Assembly: GCA_949752735.1 (NCBI GenBank)
Contig: OX457042.1
Coordinates: 27,991,098-28,055,097 of the forward strand
Source: Lumbricus terrestris
Taxonomy: Eukaryota > Annelida > Clitellata > Crassiclitellata > Lumbricidae
Length of the DNA: 64,000 bases
Direction: 5' to 3'
Position numbers and translations under genes: made by a program. Numbering within the stretch: the first letter of the stretch is position 1; every line of letters begins with the position of its first letter. Under the pieces are notes generated by a model, which was not told the origin of the DNA, ran no database searches, and saw only the letters and a list, made by a program, of their open reading frames with translations. Below, in pieces: positions 27,101 through 35,081 of this stretch.

Positions 27101-27388
27101 TTGCAAGGAGGGCAATATCAAATTTCAGTAGTATTGTATTGCATTTTATTGTATTTTATTGCATTGTATTGTATGGTCAGACAGAGTAAGTCCATATAAG
27201 GAACGTAAGGCAAGACGGTGTATAGTATAGTCAGTTATGAAATGCTAAGCTAAGGTATTGATGAAAAATATGGTGACGTATGGTTGCAAGCGAAGGACTT
27301 GTAAGGTATGTACTACTATGTAGGTATGTACACATCTAACCATTCCACATCCTGGCTCTGTGCACTCGAATGGTCTGTCATCGCCCAT
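12396..27388 (-). CDS. ATF2/ATF7-like: ATF2/ATF7-family bZIP transcription factor (complete, 11 coding exons, 584 aa)
   Basis: Seen: exons join with GT-AG borders and compatible phases into 584 residues. Residues 1-31 begin MGDDRPFECTEPGC and form a C2H2 finger (C9, C14, H27, H31) split between exons 1 and 2. ADQTPTPTKFLRNCEEIGLF at 52-71 holds Thr55 and Thr57. The middle is Ser/Thr/Pro-rich. The bZIP has DPDERR, a basic region NRAAAARCRQKKKVWV (N456, R464) and zipper leucines at 474, 481, 488, 495 and 502, then LLAHKDCPV. Family knowledge: ATF2/ATF7/CREB5 dimers bind CRE sites; the TPTP threonines are JNK/p38 targets (human ATF2 T69/T71). The protein acts in the nucleus. Start: this ATG aligns with the vertebrate ATF7 start and follows a 14-nt UTR piece after an acceptor at 27403. 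The protein is longer than human ATF2 (505) because of extra middle sequence. ATF2 versus ATF7 cannot be separated and it may predate their split. Confidence 0.94.
12848..13780. repeat. 24-bp minisatellite, about 38 copies, last ATF2/7 intron
   Basis: The + strand unit is AACAGCCTGTCACCTAATAA plus TATG, with GAAATG, TACATG and GCAGCAA variants. The unit length is a multiple of three, which explains the long open frames of MNSLSPN repeats; these are not genes. On the gene's own strand each unit carries TTAG|GTGACA, resembling a 5' splice site, and the array starts at the true donor of the neighbouring exon. Confidence 0.95.
13781..13883 (-). CDS. ATF2/7-like coding exon 10 (distal leucine zipper)
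   Basis: 103 nt, phase 0 in and phase 1 out. It encodes VEVTQLRSEVVQLRTMLLAH plus KDCPV, the second half of the zipper. The donor is G|GTAGGT at 13780, directly followed by the 24-bp array. Vertebrate proteins have the same NEVTLLRNEV-type sequence at this point. Confidence 0.93.
14155..14205. repeat. Inverted single copy of the 24-bp minisatellite unit
   Basis: GGCTGTTCATATTAATTATT followed by AGGTGACAGGC reads on the + strand and is the reverse complement of the array at 12848-13780. It lies on the other side of the zipper exon, so that exon is bracketed by inverted copies. Confidence 0.8.
14655..14944. repeat. Tetranucleotide microsatellite (GGAT/TAGG/ACAG/TAGA)
   Basis: Blocks of GGATGG, GTGG, TAGG, ACAGAC and AGAT run up to a few bases from the donor of the ATF2/7 exon ending at 14949. 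Long frames across it are artefacts. Confidence 0.88.
14949..15045 (-). CDS. ATF2/7-like coding exon 9 (basic region and first zipper heptads)
   Basis: 97 nt; the first base completes the Arg codon begun in the previous exon. It encodes AAAARCRQKKKVWVNSLELK plus AEDLQTANSRLE. The acceptor TTTATTTGTAG ends at 15046; the donor is GAG|GTTGTT at 14948. The motif matches the invariant AAASRCRQKRKVW of vertebrate ATF2/7 and is the surest identification in the window. Confidence 0.96.
15084..15119. repeat. (AATC)n microsatellite
   Basis: About nine perfect AATC units; a second shorter tract of the same motif is at 15509-15534. Both lie in an ATF2/7 intron. Confidence 0.9.
15890..15958 (-). CDS. ATF2/7-like coding exon 8 (start of bZIP)
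   Basis: 69 nt, phase 2 on both sides. It encodes KKPRLSTDDDPDERRKKFLE plus RN. DPDERRxxFLERNR is the ATF2/7 hallmark before the basic region. The acceptor is TGTTGCAG; the donor is ATCG|GTTAAT. Confidence 0.94.
16740..17705. repeat. 36-bp minisatellite in ATF2/7 intron, about 20+ copies
   Basis: The unit is GATTGATTAGATTAAGACAC plus GGATTGATTAGATTAA with ACAGGG, TCACATCAA and GGCTAGGTTAA variants, degrading toward 16740. It stops about 11 bp from the donor of the exon ending at 17716. Open frames of LINLNLINPC-type and RLRLIRLRHG-type repeats come from the unit length (12 codons) and are not genes. Confidence 0.95.
17716..17969 (-). CDS. ATF2/7-like coding exon 7
   Basis: 254 nt, phase 0 in and phase 2 out, 84 residues. 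It starts RLKAAIKQN, matching MRLKAAL/MRLKATL of vertebrate ATF2/7, and continues with Ser/Thr/Pro-rich sequence. Acceptor TGACATTTCAG; donor CGCC|GTATGC at 17715. Confidence 0.9.
18030..18092 (+). mobile_element. SINE family A tail fragment
   Basis: GGGCCGGGAGCGCTTCTGAG, then a CTTGAAGAGGTGCTACATA-like end. Only the shared 3' part is present. Confidence 0.6.
18370..18700 (-). repeat. ~50-bp tandem repeat that duplicates an exon-intron junction
   Basis: On the gene strand the last 15 exonic bases (AGCACAACAAAGCAG) plus the donor and about 35 intronic bases are repeated downstream. Donor-like GT dinucleotides lie at 18688-18687 (assigned), 18597-18596, 18548-18547, 18498-18497 and 18375-18374; one further copy at 18638-18637 has AT. 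The copies at 18498 and 18375 read CAG|GTAAGA, closer to consensus than the assigned CAG|GTGGGA. Confidence 0.9.
18689..18944 (-). CDS. ATF2/7-like coding exon 6
   Basis: 256 nt, phase 2 in and phase 0 out, 85 residues. It holds ICFLQVVIKSPNGDAFPVAL, which corresponds to LLLHLPNGQTMPVAI of ATF2, then Ser/Thr-rich sequence. Acceptor TCTCTTCCTAG; donor AAGCAG|GTGGGA at 18688. The donor is duplicated downstream. Confidence 0.9.
19064..19269 (-). mobile_element. tRNA-derived SINE, family A
   Basis: The reverse strand shows GGGACACGGTGTAGTGGTGG, a box-B relative (GGTTTGAATCC), the GCAAGTTCCTCACTCACAAT body and the GCCTCTGAGTAGCGAGCTTG tail. It is inserted in an ATF2/7 intron in the same orientation as the gene. 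Confidence 0.8.
19508..19900 (+). mobile_element. LINE 3' fragment (CR1/jockey-like reverse transcriptase C-terminus)
   Basis: A frame from about 19510 reads NDRTKLERMLNRMRRLGFLS, then after further sequence a TYNL-stop-PRPHPFVLPIKDVRNFIP segment. The YNLRPRxHxFxLPxKDxRNFIxR pattern is known at the end of many invertebrate non-LTR retrotransposon ORF2 proteins. An internal stop shows it is dead. It lies antisense in an ATF2/7 intron. Confidence 0.7.
20292..20563 (-). CDS. ATF2/7-like coding exon 5
   Basis: 272 nt, phase 0 in and phase 2 out, 90 residues rich in Ser/Thr, with DSPLDHDSSQDS. There is little direct similarity to vertebrate proteins, but both splice sites (TTTTACAG; ATGCT|GTAAGC) and both phases fit, and the frame would run into a stop just after the donor. 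Confidence 0.85.
20987..21142 (-). CDS. ATF2/7-like coding exon 4b (middle region)
   Basis: 156 nt, 52 codons, phase 0 at both ends. It encodes DDENHRREKLIPVRRIVTSG, then VGVDNYIPLPGPNHEGGS. Acceptor GTTGCTGTTGCTAG; donor AGTGAG|GTACGA. This is a lineage-specific middle segment accepted on splice signals, phase and codon quality. Confidence 0.82.
22784..22855 (-). CDS. ATF2/7-like coding exon 4a (small)
   Basis: 72 nt, 24 codons, phase 0 at both ends, with residues SSPFPGPMCDNEAVLNTPNP and then GLLL. Acceptor GGTGTTTCAG; donor CTG|GTGAGA. It is a multiple of three, so it could be skipped without a frame change. TPNPG resembles the L-x-TP segment found here in ATF2/7. Confidence 0.8.
23375..24048. 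repeat. 40-bp minisatellite, 16.9 identical copies
   Basis: The unit AGTTGCATGGTACAACAATG plus GTCAATACAGCACTTGAGTA repeats with no difference that I could see across 674 bp. It lies about 190 bp downstream of the donor of the exon ending at 24238. No frame stays open across it. Confidence 0.98.
24238..24374 (-). CDS. ATF2/7-like coding exon 3 (TPTP activation site)
   Basis: 137 nt, phase 1 in (2 nt complete an Ala codon) and phase 0 out. It encodes DQTPTPTKFLRNCEEIGLFH, then ELSKNPFEEAFKKAF, nearly the vertebrate ADQTPTPTRFLKNCEEVGLF. Donor GAG|GTATGT; a 14-bp tandem copy (GTATGTGGAAAGAA) follows it. Confidence 0.96.
25457..25562 (-). CDS. ATF2/7-like coding exon 2 (second half of zinc finger)
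   Basis: 106 nt, phase 0 in and phase 1 out. It encodes RFTNEDHLGVHKAKHEMCLA, then LTSGNARAGTVITFV. RFTNEDHLxVHKxKHEM is diagnostic of ATF2/ATF7/CREB5. Acceptor GTTCTAG; donor GTAG|GTAAGT. Confidence 0.96.
26205..26500 (+). mobile_element. tRNA-derived SINE, family B
   Basis: The head GGGGGCGGTGCGGTGGCTGA is followed by CTGATTGGTAACACGCTGG (box-A-like) and a box-B relative GGGATCTAATCCC. A G+C-rich body of about 200 bp then ends AAACCTTTACCTTTCTC. It is unrelated in body to family A and lies in the first coding intron of ATF2/7. Confidence 0.65.
26733..26860 (+). mobile_element. tRNA-derived SINE, family A (5' part)
   Basis: GCACGGCTGCCGAGTGGTTA then AGAGCAGTCAGCCTGTAATG resembles a tRNA with a variable-arm-type D region; a weak box B (GGGTTTAATCAC) and the shared GGGACCTTGAGCAAGTCCTT body follow. 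It gives way to the 32-bp satellite at about 26885. Confidence 0.75.
26885..27100 (-). repeat. 32-bp satellite, small locus (about 6 copies) in ATF2/7 intron
   Basis: The + strand unit GCATATGAAGCGCCTTATTT plus TTCTCGGCCTCA repeats three times exactly and then with changes. It is the reverse complement of the large array at 36896-39717. Confidence 0.9.
27341..27388 (-). CDS. ATF2/7-like coding exon 1 (start codon, first zinc-finger cysteines)
   Basis: 48 nt, 16 codons, MGDDRPFECTEPGCGM. Donor ATG|GTTAGA at 27340. The same exon has 14 nt of 5' UTR after an acceptor (GATGTTTCAG, ending 27403), so at least one non-coding exon lies further upstream. Confidence 0.92.
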
Positions 27389-28699
27389 GACAGCGATTCT
27401 CACTGAAACATCAACCGACAAATATTACAAGAGTATACCGAAAGATCCTCTAATACCCAAAGTTACATTACCATTGCGATGCAAGCGGTAAAGTACCTCT
27501 GACCAATCAAACTTTGCTTCATAAATCACTGAAGTTTTTCTTGTATTGTGAATGTAAACAACAATTGCAACTTAACACATTGGCCGCCTACTACGAGTAG
27601 TACAGCCAGTCATTTAACATGGCGTGTAGGCGGTGAATGTGTTAAGATTAAAAATGAACAGTCAAATAAACATAATATTTTCAAATATCAGCAATTAACT
27701 GCTATTGAATTAAATTAAATTGTACATTTCTGAAATAGAAGGCCACAAAAATTCATGCAGGTATGTGCTGAACTCTTGAGTTTTCTTAATTTTCCCTTTT
27801 AGAGTGCTCATAAGTTGCGAGTTCTCAAGTGGCTGGGTTACAGGAAGTGCAATTTCATATTTCCATCATGAGTTTCTGCGCTACACTTAGTACTTAATTA
27901 CTAGTCAAATTTTCAAATATTGCTCTTTGAATGGACTTTACTGGACGTAGCAGGCTCGTGTAGGTCATAGGCCATTCCTGACGGCCATTGTTTATCTTCC
28001 TCACGGTCACCAACGGGCCAATGTAAACTTTTACCAATCAATTACTTGGATGTTCACCCTTTCACTACAATGAGGTGGAGGTAGGACTTGGAAGGAAGGA
28101 AATTGTCCCTTGTTTTGGTATTTATGGCTATTAATTTTGAGAATCTTTTCGGTATCATATCCACTATACTTCTTGCAATTATTAGTGGTTGTGCAGTTTC
28201 ATAAGTAAAGAACTGAATGGCATGCTTACGAAAACTACTCGCTTATCTTCCCTATAATGCTCGACATAAAAACCAAAGTATTAATAACGTTAAAAATCTT
28301 GGCGCTATACAAATCTGACCACAAAACGGATACAAGTTGCCCAGCTGATAATCCCAATTTGGGTTACGTTTCATAAGACTTACAATTCACAACGCAATTT
28401 GAGAATCGTCCCGGATTACCGGGATGGCAAAGAATTAACGTCCAAAAGGCTGAAACAGTCTAAAACTCAAATAATAATCCAATATCCCAAAAGTGTTCGC
28501 AAAGGTTATTCTCGCAAAATTAGACGCCATGTTGTCGTGACGTCATACCTGAGAAGTATTTTGTTGCGCTTACTTTGGAATATATGCTGAAGAACCTGCG
28601 CTTCGTACCAAAAAGGCTTGTGTAAATAATTTAAATAAAAAAGATATTTTAATCAAACCAAACGTAATAAAATCTTGCTGCTTTGAGACTGCTATATAC
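27389..28699. other. Upstream region of ATF2/7 gene; first exon not located
   Basis: No coding signal. It probably holds the 5' UTR intron and perhaps the promoter. A perfect CRE lies at 28538-28545 next to an ACATGGCG motif on the - strand. Confidence 0.4.
28538..28545. promoter_or_regulatory. Perfect CRE (TGACGTCA) upstream of ATF2/7 gene
   Basis: The palindromic 8-mer is the known binding site of ATF/CREB bZIP dimers. It lies about 1.15 kb upstream of the start codon, in a position where a promoter is plausible. Whether a promoter is really here is inference. Confidence 0.45.
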
Positions 28700-29043
28700 C
28701 AGAGCTTTTTAACGTGCAGTTCTACACAAAATCCGCAATTGTAAATGAATTTGTGCAGTTGTAAAAGCGGCTCTGTGCAGGGAAAATCATTAGAAAAAGG
28801 TAGCCTAATTGCAATCGGTTCACGACGGAAGAACGAAGGACCTGTGCAGTGAAAAAGAAGTAGGAAGGCGAAATAAAACGATTTTCAAGTGGACAACTAA
28901 AAAAGGTCATTAGATTATTTCGTCGCCGATTTGCGACATTTTCGGGAAATTTTCAGAAACGATGAGAAATTTTCGCCAAGCAAAGTCGCACTAGAAGAAC
29001 TTCATGGTTGTGCAGTTCTACAAATTTCTTTTTTAAAGCCCTG
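28700..29043. mobile_element. hAT-type MITE, 344 bp, related to the 7247 copy
   Basis: The ends CAGAGCTTTTTAACGTGCAG and (reversed) CAGGGCTTTAAAAAAG share sequence with the element at 7247-7596, including GTGCAGTTCTAC and ACTGCACAA. The flanks CTATATAC and TCTATACC are similar but not identical, so the target duplication has decayed. Confidence 0.7.
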
Positions 29044-29051
29044 TCTATACC

Positions 29052-30620
29052 ACCTAAGCGAATAGCGTAAAAACAGCTCTGCAGTCTCTGCGAACGGTAA
29101 GTTAAATACAAACTCTCTAGACTCTAGATTTCACATGCCACATCTAACGAGTACCTGCATCCAGCAATGCAAAAATGCATGGTCGATGTATATATCACAG
29201 CTCAGTTGGTTAGGGCCAAAAGTGAAGCAAGAATATCGATTTGTAGAAGGCAAAGATAGGCCTACATATAACATATTTGCTTTCATTTCCGATTTTCACT
29301 TCTCTGGCAACTACCGAGCTAAATAAATATATCTGCGCTATAAAAGTTTTCACATGAGAGAAATCGCTGACCCGCTTCTGATTGGCTGCTCTGCTAAAGG
29401 CGGAAAAAGAGCAAGGAACAAGATCTCATTTGGTAGTTTTAAATTTGTTTTTGTTTTGAGATCAGTTGAGTCTACGTATAAAGGTCAGTTTCAATAGTAT
29501 AAGTTTCTCCTTTATTTAGGGTAAAAGGAAAACAGTTATGGAACTTTACTAATATATAATACTAGTCTAATGGAGTAACCTTCATTATAAGCTTTTGAAG
29601 GTGCTATTAAAAGGCATATGGCCCTGATATGGGCGAATCTATAATTTCGAAGACTGCGTACCCAAATTTTGTGCGTGCCAGTGTGCAAAACAATATGGTT
29701 GCCAACGACTGCACTAAAATAGAGCGCAGCAGCCTATTACCTGCATCCCACAATGCAAAGTGGTCAGTAAGTAAGTAATTGAAGCAAAGGGTTATTATTA
29801 TATGACGGTTAAATATGCAGTATAAATGAGAAAGTAACACGATTTGGAAATGCAAGGTTTAATATGATTGAACGATTGCAGACTTAATGTACCGAAATAT
29901 TGGAAAGAATAGGCCTGCTTCGATTGATTACTTACTGACTGCTTTGCATTGTGGGATGCTGGTGATAGGTCGCTGCACTCTATTTCAGTACAGTCATTGA
30001 CAACCATATTGTTTTGTATAAGGACTTGCAGTCTTCAGAATTACCGATATGTTTTGAGTCTTGACCTGAAAGAATGACCATTAAGTCTGATGAGCGAATT
30101 ATAACCGACACTGGAGGTGATTGCCCAAGCACAATCTTGACTTTTATCTTGCCACATAATTTCTCATTGCTCTCTGTCTCTGTCTGTCTGTCTGTCTGTC
30201 TCTCTCTGTGTATATGTGTGTGTCTTCTATTAATAATCTCCCTTGTTTCGTCTCTCAGTACAATGCAATTGCTTTGTTCTCATATTATTAGCAACATGAC
30301 TCAAACATTACTCTCATGTTTTTAATTGTTATGTAGGATGGATCGAATTCTCTGTCGATGGCAGCACAGAAAGGTCACCTAGAGGTCGTTTGATGTCTCC
30401 TCAGCATTTGTCGGAATTTGGAATCTTACTGGTCAGTAAAACCATCTTTGCATCACACGCCGGTTATTAATTTAACTCAGGACTCTGATGGATTACCTTC
30501 ACTCTCTGGATGGCAGACATTTTGAAAGTTTAGAACTGTGTTTCATAGAAGTACTTAAATGTTTATAGAAGTATTTTCATGCAAGTACATGACCTTTTGT
30601 GTAGTATATACTCCGATTCA
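29052..30620. other. Intergenic, no certain gene; ankyrin-like scrap near 30342
   Basis: Mostly unique sequence with a (TGTC)n tract near 30175-30215. Two related segments at 29690-29790 and 29930-30010 are inverted copies of each other (GTTGCCAACGACTGCACTAA... and its complement). Confidence 0.4.
30342..30396 (+). pseudogene. Possible ankyrin-repeat fragment
   Basis: After an acceptor-like TTGTTATGTAG the frame reads DGSNSLSMAAQKGHLEVV and then a stop. The pattern G-x-(T/S)-x-L-x-x-AA-x-x-GHLEVV fits the first half of an ankyrin repeat. With one half-repeat and a stop it is at best a relic. Confidence 0.35.
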
Positions 30621-30690
30621 ATGTCCACGCTGTAGTCAGGACCGCCTCTGAGTAGGAATCTTGAAGGGGCGCTATAACAAGTGCACTTAC
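30620..30690 (+). mobile_element. SINE family A tail fragment
   Basis: CAATGTCCACGCTGTAGTCA, CCGCCTCTGAGTAGGA and CTTGAAGGGGCGCTATAACA. The next element inserted just downstream. Confidence 0.7.
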
Positions 30691-30705
30691 ATACATACTA
30701 TATAG

Positions 30706-31708
30706 CAGGGGTTCTCAAACTGTGGTACGCGTACCCCTGGGGGTACGCCAGGCGCCGGTAAGGGGTAAGCGAAAAAATTCCAGTAATACAAATTTCTCTT
30801 TGAGTTTATGGACTTCATCCATTTTTCTTGATTAGCAATGGTTTCTAATGTTGCTACATAAAACAGCATCGTCATATATTTATTTCACAACATATGATCA
30901 GACTCACATACTAATTCAATTCAAACTTGTTTAATTCAGAGAGATAAAAAAACCACTTCAACTCAGCAAAATGACAAACGTGTGCATTGAACATCATAAG
31001 CTAAATAACATTAAATATCAGGTAAGAGATACATGAGAAAGGGTAACCCAGAAAGGGAGTGATCCCGCTAAGCTTATATATAGTGCATGCAACATATTTG
31101 TGTTTAGGCGTATCACTATAAATTTGAAACAAAACGATGTAGGCCTATAAATGGTTGAAAAAACCAAAGCGAGAAATTCTCAGGGTATTATATACAGCTC
31201 AATAAGGAGAACTGAATTGGCCTAAGGATTAATTTCTGGCAGGGCCTTTACAATTTGTGATTCCTTTTAGCACGTGTCATATAATTAAATATTTGAAACT
31301 AATTTTTAAACTATTCTTACTTTAAAAAAATTTGGCCTAAATTTGAGTTTGAAATTGACAACTATTAAAACAGGTAATTTTTTATTTAAATATGAGCTAG
31401 TCAAAACAAGCACACAGCAAATATAACGCTGTAGGTTAGCTCTTTCTTACAAGGATTATAGACCAAATTTCCCATTTTTGTTGATATGATTGCATGATTA
31501 AAACTATGCATATTTTAAATTTTGCTCCATGTACACGACTCTAATACATCATGCAATGATTAAAAGGACTTGTAGTTGTCACTGCAATGGGGACTTCGCA
31601 ATGGCATATTGCTTCTGATCTGACTTTACTAGTTTACTGCCATGGGGGTACGCCATCGTTCGATATTTTTCCTTGGGGTACAATAAAAATAAAGTTTGAG
31701 AACCCCTG
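30706..31708. mobile_element. hAT non-autonomous transposon, 1003 bp, target duplication CTATATAG
   Basis: Terminal inverted repeats start CAGGGGTTCTCAAACT, the well-known end type of many hAT elements. Identical 8-bp flanks CTATATAG lie at 30698-30705 and 31709-31716. No transposase reading frame remains. Confidence 0.92.
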
Positions 31709-32066
31709 CTATATAGTAAACTTGCATTGAATTGCCGGTTGTAAGCAATAACGTTTCATTACTAATGAACGTATTGTTGTAGATGATTGCACATGACCAG
31801 ATGCTGATTCTTCTTGGCAATATGTCTTCTATATCACTGACTTGTCTGAGATGACCTGCTCGACCAAAATGAATGACCAACCAATCCACGCACATCAGTA
31901 AACCAACGACTGATCTCTGCTGGACATTTCAACAGAACAACACACTCGTCTACCAAAGCGCCAATAAACATAGCATGAGAAGAGTAAGATTTATTTTGTT
32001 TAACTTCTGCATGTAATTCATTTTTAATCACTCATTTCGTTCATTATTTTCTATAGCACCTCTACC

Positions 32067-35000
32067 CAGGCCTGCCCCTAGGGTTTGCGGGGCTCAAGGC
32101 AGCAGCAATAGCAGCGCTATGGGGGGTTAGGGGGCTAAGCCCCCCTAAAAAGGCCATCCATTTTTTCCCCATGTAAAAATAAAATATTTTGACGATGAAC
32201 CCCTTTAGCCCCCACAATAAATTCAACACAAAGGTACGCAGGAGATTTGTCTGACAGTTTGGCGGCTACGAAAAAGGACCGTTTTCCAAGATTTCGACCA
32301 AATGAAAAGAGGAAAATTTTCTTGAGATTTTGGTCGATGACTTAAAAAAGGTCGTCAGAAATTTTGATGGCGGAAATGGAAAATTTTCTCAGCAGCGAGT
32401 CTCCAGGAAAACATTTACTAGGTTCATTACCTGTCATTACAGCATTGACACTATAATTATGTAGACCTATTTAAATAATGCAAAATCATGGGCGCTCTCT
32501 GGAAAATTAACACCGATTTTTAACAACAGAGTTTTACTTTTGACAAATTTATTTGCGCTAAAGCACTAATTAGGCTAATGATTCTCACGGTGAAACAGAA
32601 ATTTACATTTAGACACCTATGTAAACAATCCATGTTCTTAATTTCCTGCTTTGTATTTTTCAAACTCATGCTAAAAAGTTACCATTGTGCTGTGCTTCCT
32701 CCAACTAAAATGTCTGCAGGTGCCCATGTTGAAAATTGAAGTTAATAGACATTCACATGCAGATCTGGCAAAATTAGCTCTAGCAGATTGCTATGAAAAT
32801 AATGATTAGGACTATTTTCAATTTAGCTAGTTGAATATAATTGATATATTTCCGATTCCTTTAAACTGAAGGTTTGAATTGTTAGTCTCTATCGAGTATG
32901 CTATACTGTCGTGCTAAGCAAAAAGAGAGTAACTCAATTTTTTCCGTTTTTGAGTTAGCACTTGTTTTCACATGCTGACAACATATTCTATCATATCTAG
33001 AAGCAAGGAAATGGTATCTGTCCGGGAACATGGAAAAAAAGGAAATGAAATTTACAGTAACTCAATTTAGGTATCATGGTGCTAAGCAAAAACGCAGTAA
33101 CTTGTGTTACTGTCTTCTTGCTTAGTATTCCATGTATTTTGATGGCCGACCGACCTACAGATATTTCAATCTCAGCTTCCAATTCACTTAGAATCATCAT
33201 ATTGGTGTTAAAACAAACACATTCAAGGTCAAGGATTCCAATGGAATCATCAAAAATTTTCCCATGGCCTCAATAGCGGCCATTCCCCAAAATGGCCGAC
33301 CAAAAAAGATGGATTTGTCGATTTCTCGGCTTTCAGTTTACTTGGAAATGTCATCTTGGTGTCAAAACATACACATTAAGTGTCAAGGATTGCAGTGGAG
33401 CAATCAAATATTCACCATGACCTTAATAGCGGCCATTTTACAAAATGGCCGACCTAAAAAAGAAGGATTTGTCAATATCGCGGCTTGCAGTTCACTTGGA
33501 ATCGTTGTTTAAGTGTCCAAGGATACATATTTAAGAGCAAGGATTCCAATAGGACTATAACAAAGTTCCCCATGGTGTCAATGGCAGCCATTTTCCAAAA
33601 TGGCGACCAAAATAGGAATATATTAATATCTTAGCTTTCAAATCGCTTATAATCATTATATTGGTGTATAAACATATGCATTTCAGGGCAATGGATCTTT
33701 TCCAGCAATGGGGCCTTCGCAAATTTCCCCATCGCTTCAATGGCAGCCATTTTACAAAATGGTCGACCCAAAAATAAGAAATCACTACAATTTACGCAAT
33801 CTTTTGCCACAATTAAAGAGTTCCTGGGGCTTTGGAATACCTACACCTTAATATGTATGTTTTGACACGAACATTACGATTCTAAGTAGACTGAAAGATC
33901 TGATATTGATTATTTGGTATTTTGGTCGGCCACTTTGAAAAATGGCCGACGATGAGACCATGGGGAAAATCTGTCATGACCCTATTGAAGCCCTTGTCCC
34001 TACATTTGGATATTTAGATACCAAGATGGCGATTCTAAGTGAATTAAATGCTGAGAAATTAAAAAAATTCAGTTTTGTCGACCAATTTGGAAAGTGGTGG
34101 CCACTGAGGTCATAGGAAGTTTTTGATTGCCCCAATGGAATCCTTGCCCCCACAAATGTATGTTTAGGCACCAAGATGACGATTCTAAGTGAAATAGAAG
34201 CTAAGATCTTTAAAAATATATAGATTGGCCAGCCATTTTGAAAAATGGCTGCCATTGGGGCCAGATTGCAAATCTGCGATGGCCCTGTTGACAAACTGTC
34301 TTTTTCTTAGGACTTGTTCGTGGTATGCACCAAATTTTATGCAAAGTGAACATTTTCTCACCAGCCTGCAGCACTATAATGAAGACTTGCTGCTTTCTTG
34401 CTTAGCAGCAAGCCGATACTCAATGCTTCGATACTAAGCAAAAAGACAGTAGCTCATTTTTATGCAATTTATAATCAAATTTCACTAAAAACGAGTTTAT
34501 TTAATAAATTCACAAGTTTAGATATGACTGTTTGCAAAAATTCAGAAAGATCGAAGTATTATTTCTGGTTGGATTAAACCGATTTCTTCTTTGTCGCTTT
34601 ATGCGGAATCACCTTTTTTGAGTTACTGTCTTTTTGCTTAGCACGGCAGTATAGACAAAGATGTGTTATCTTACAAAAGTTTTCGCAAATCTTTCCTAAT
34701 TCACAACGGAACATCTTTTTCAATTGACAAAAACCAAATTTGGTGAGCCATTCTCAAAGTAGGCTTAGGTCTATTGTTGATGGCATGGAAGTTTTGATGA
34801 GTCTTAGCCATTTGCTCTATAAAATTTTGAAAATTAATTCAACGTGTAGGTCTACAACAATAAGTCTATCTGTGACTCGGTTTAGCAGTAAATTTATAGA
34901 TCGTTGTTCCCAAAATCATCACATTCAAGTGACTGCAATTGAGCATAGTTTATATGCGACTTAACAATTATCAATTTCAACAAAGTAACAAAATTATAGC

Positions 35001-35073
35001 CAGGTGCGCTGGGTCCTGGAAGCGCGGGGCCCAAGGCGGTCGCCTCGCTCGCCTTGCCCTAAGGCAGGGCCTG
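32067..35073. mobile_element. hAT-type element, 3007 bp, target duplication CCTCTACC, containing a nested element
   Basis: Ends CAGGCCTGCCCCTAGGG and (reversed) CAGGCCCTGCCTTAGGG. Identical 8-bp flanks CCTCTACC at 32059-32066 and 35074-35081. A second element (32901-34654) makes up more than half of it. No transposase was seen. Confidence 0.85.
32901..34654. mobile_element. Foldback-like element with GCTAAGCAAAAAGA ends and internal inverted arrays, 1754 bp
   Basis: The ends read CTATACTGTCGTGCTAAGCA and (reversed) CTATACTGCCGTGCTAAGCA, continuing AAAAGA-AGTAACTCAA. Inside are about four direct copies of a ~150-bp unit (with GGCCATTTTACAAAATGGCC and AAGGATTCCAATGG) from 33230 to 33790, then about three copies in reverse from 33890 to 34290. 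Extra copies of the end motif occur near 33080-33125 and 34385-34450. Confidence 0.85.
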
Positions 35074-35081
35074 CCTCTACC

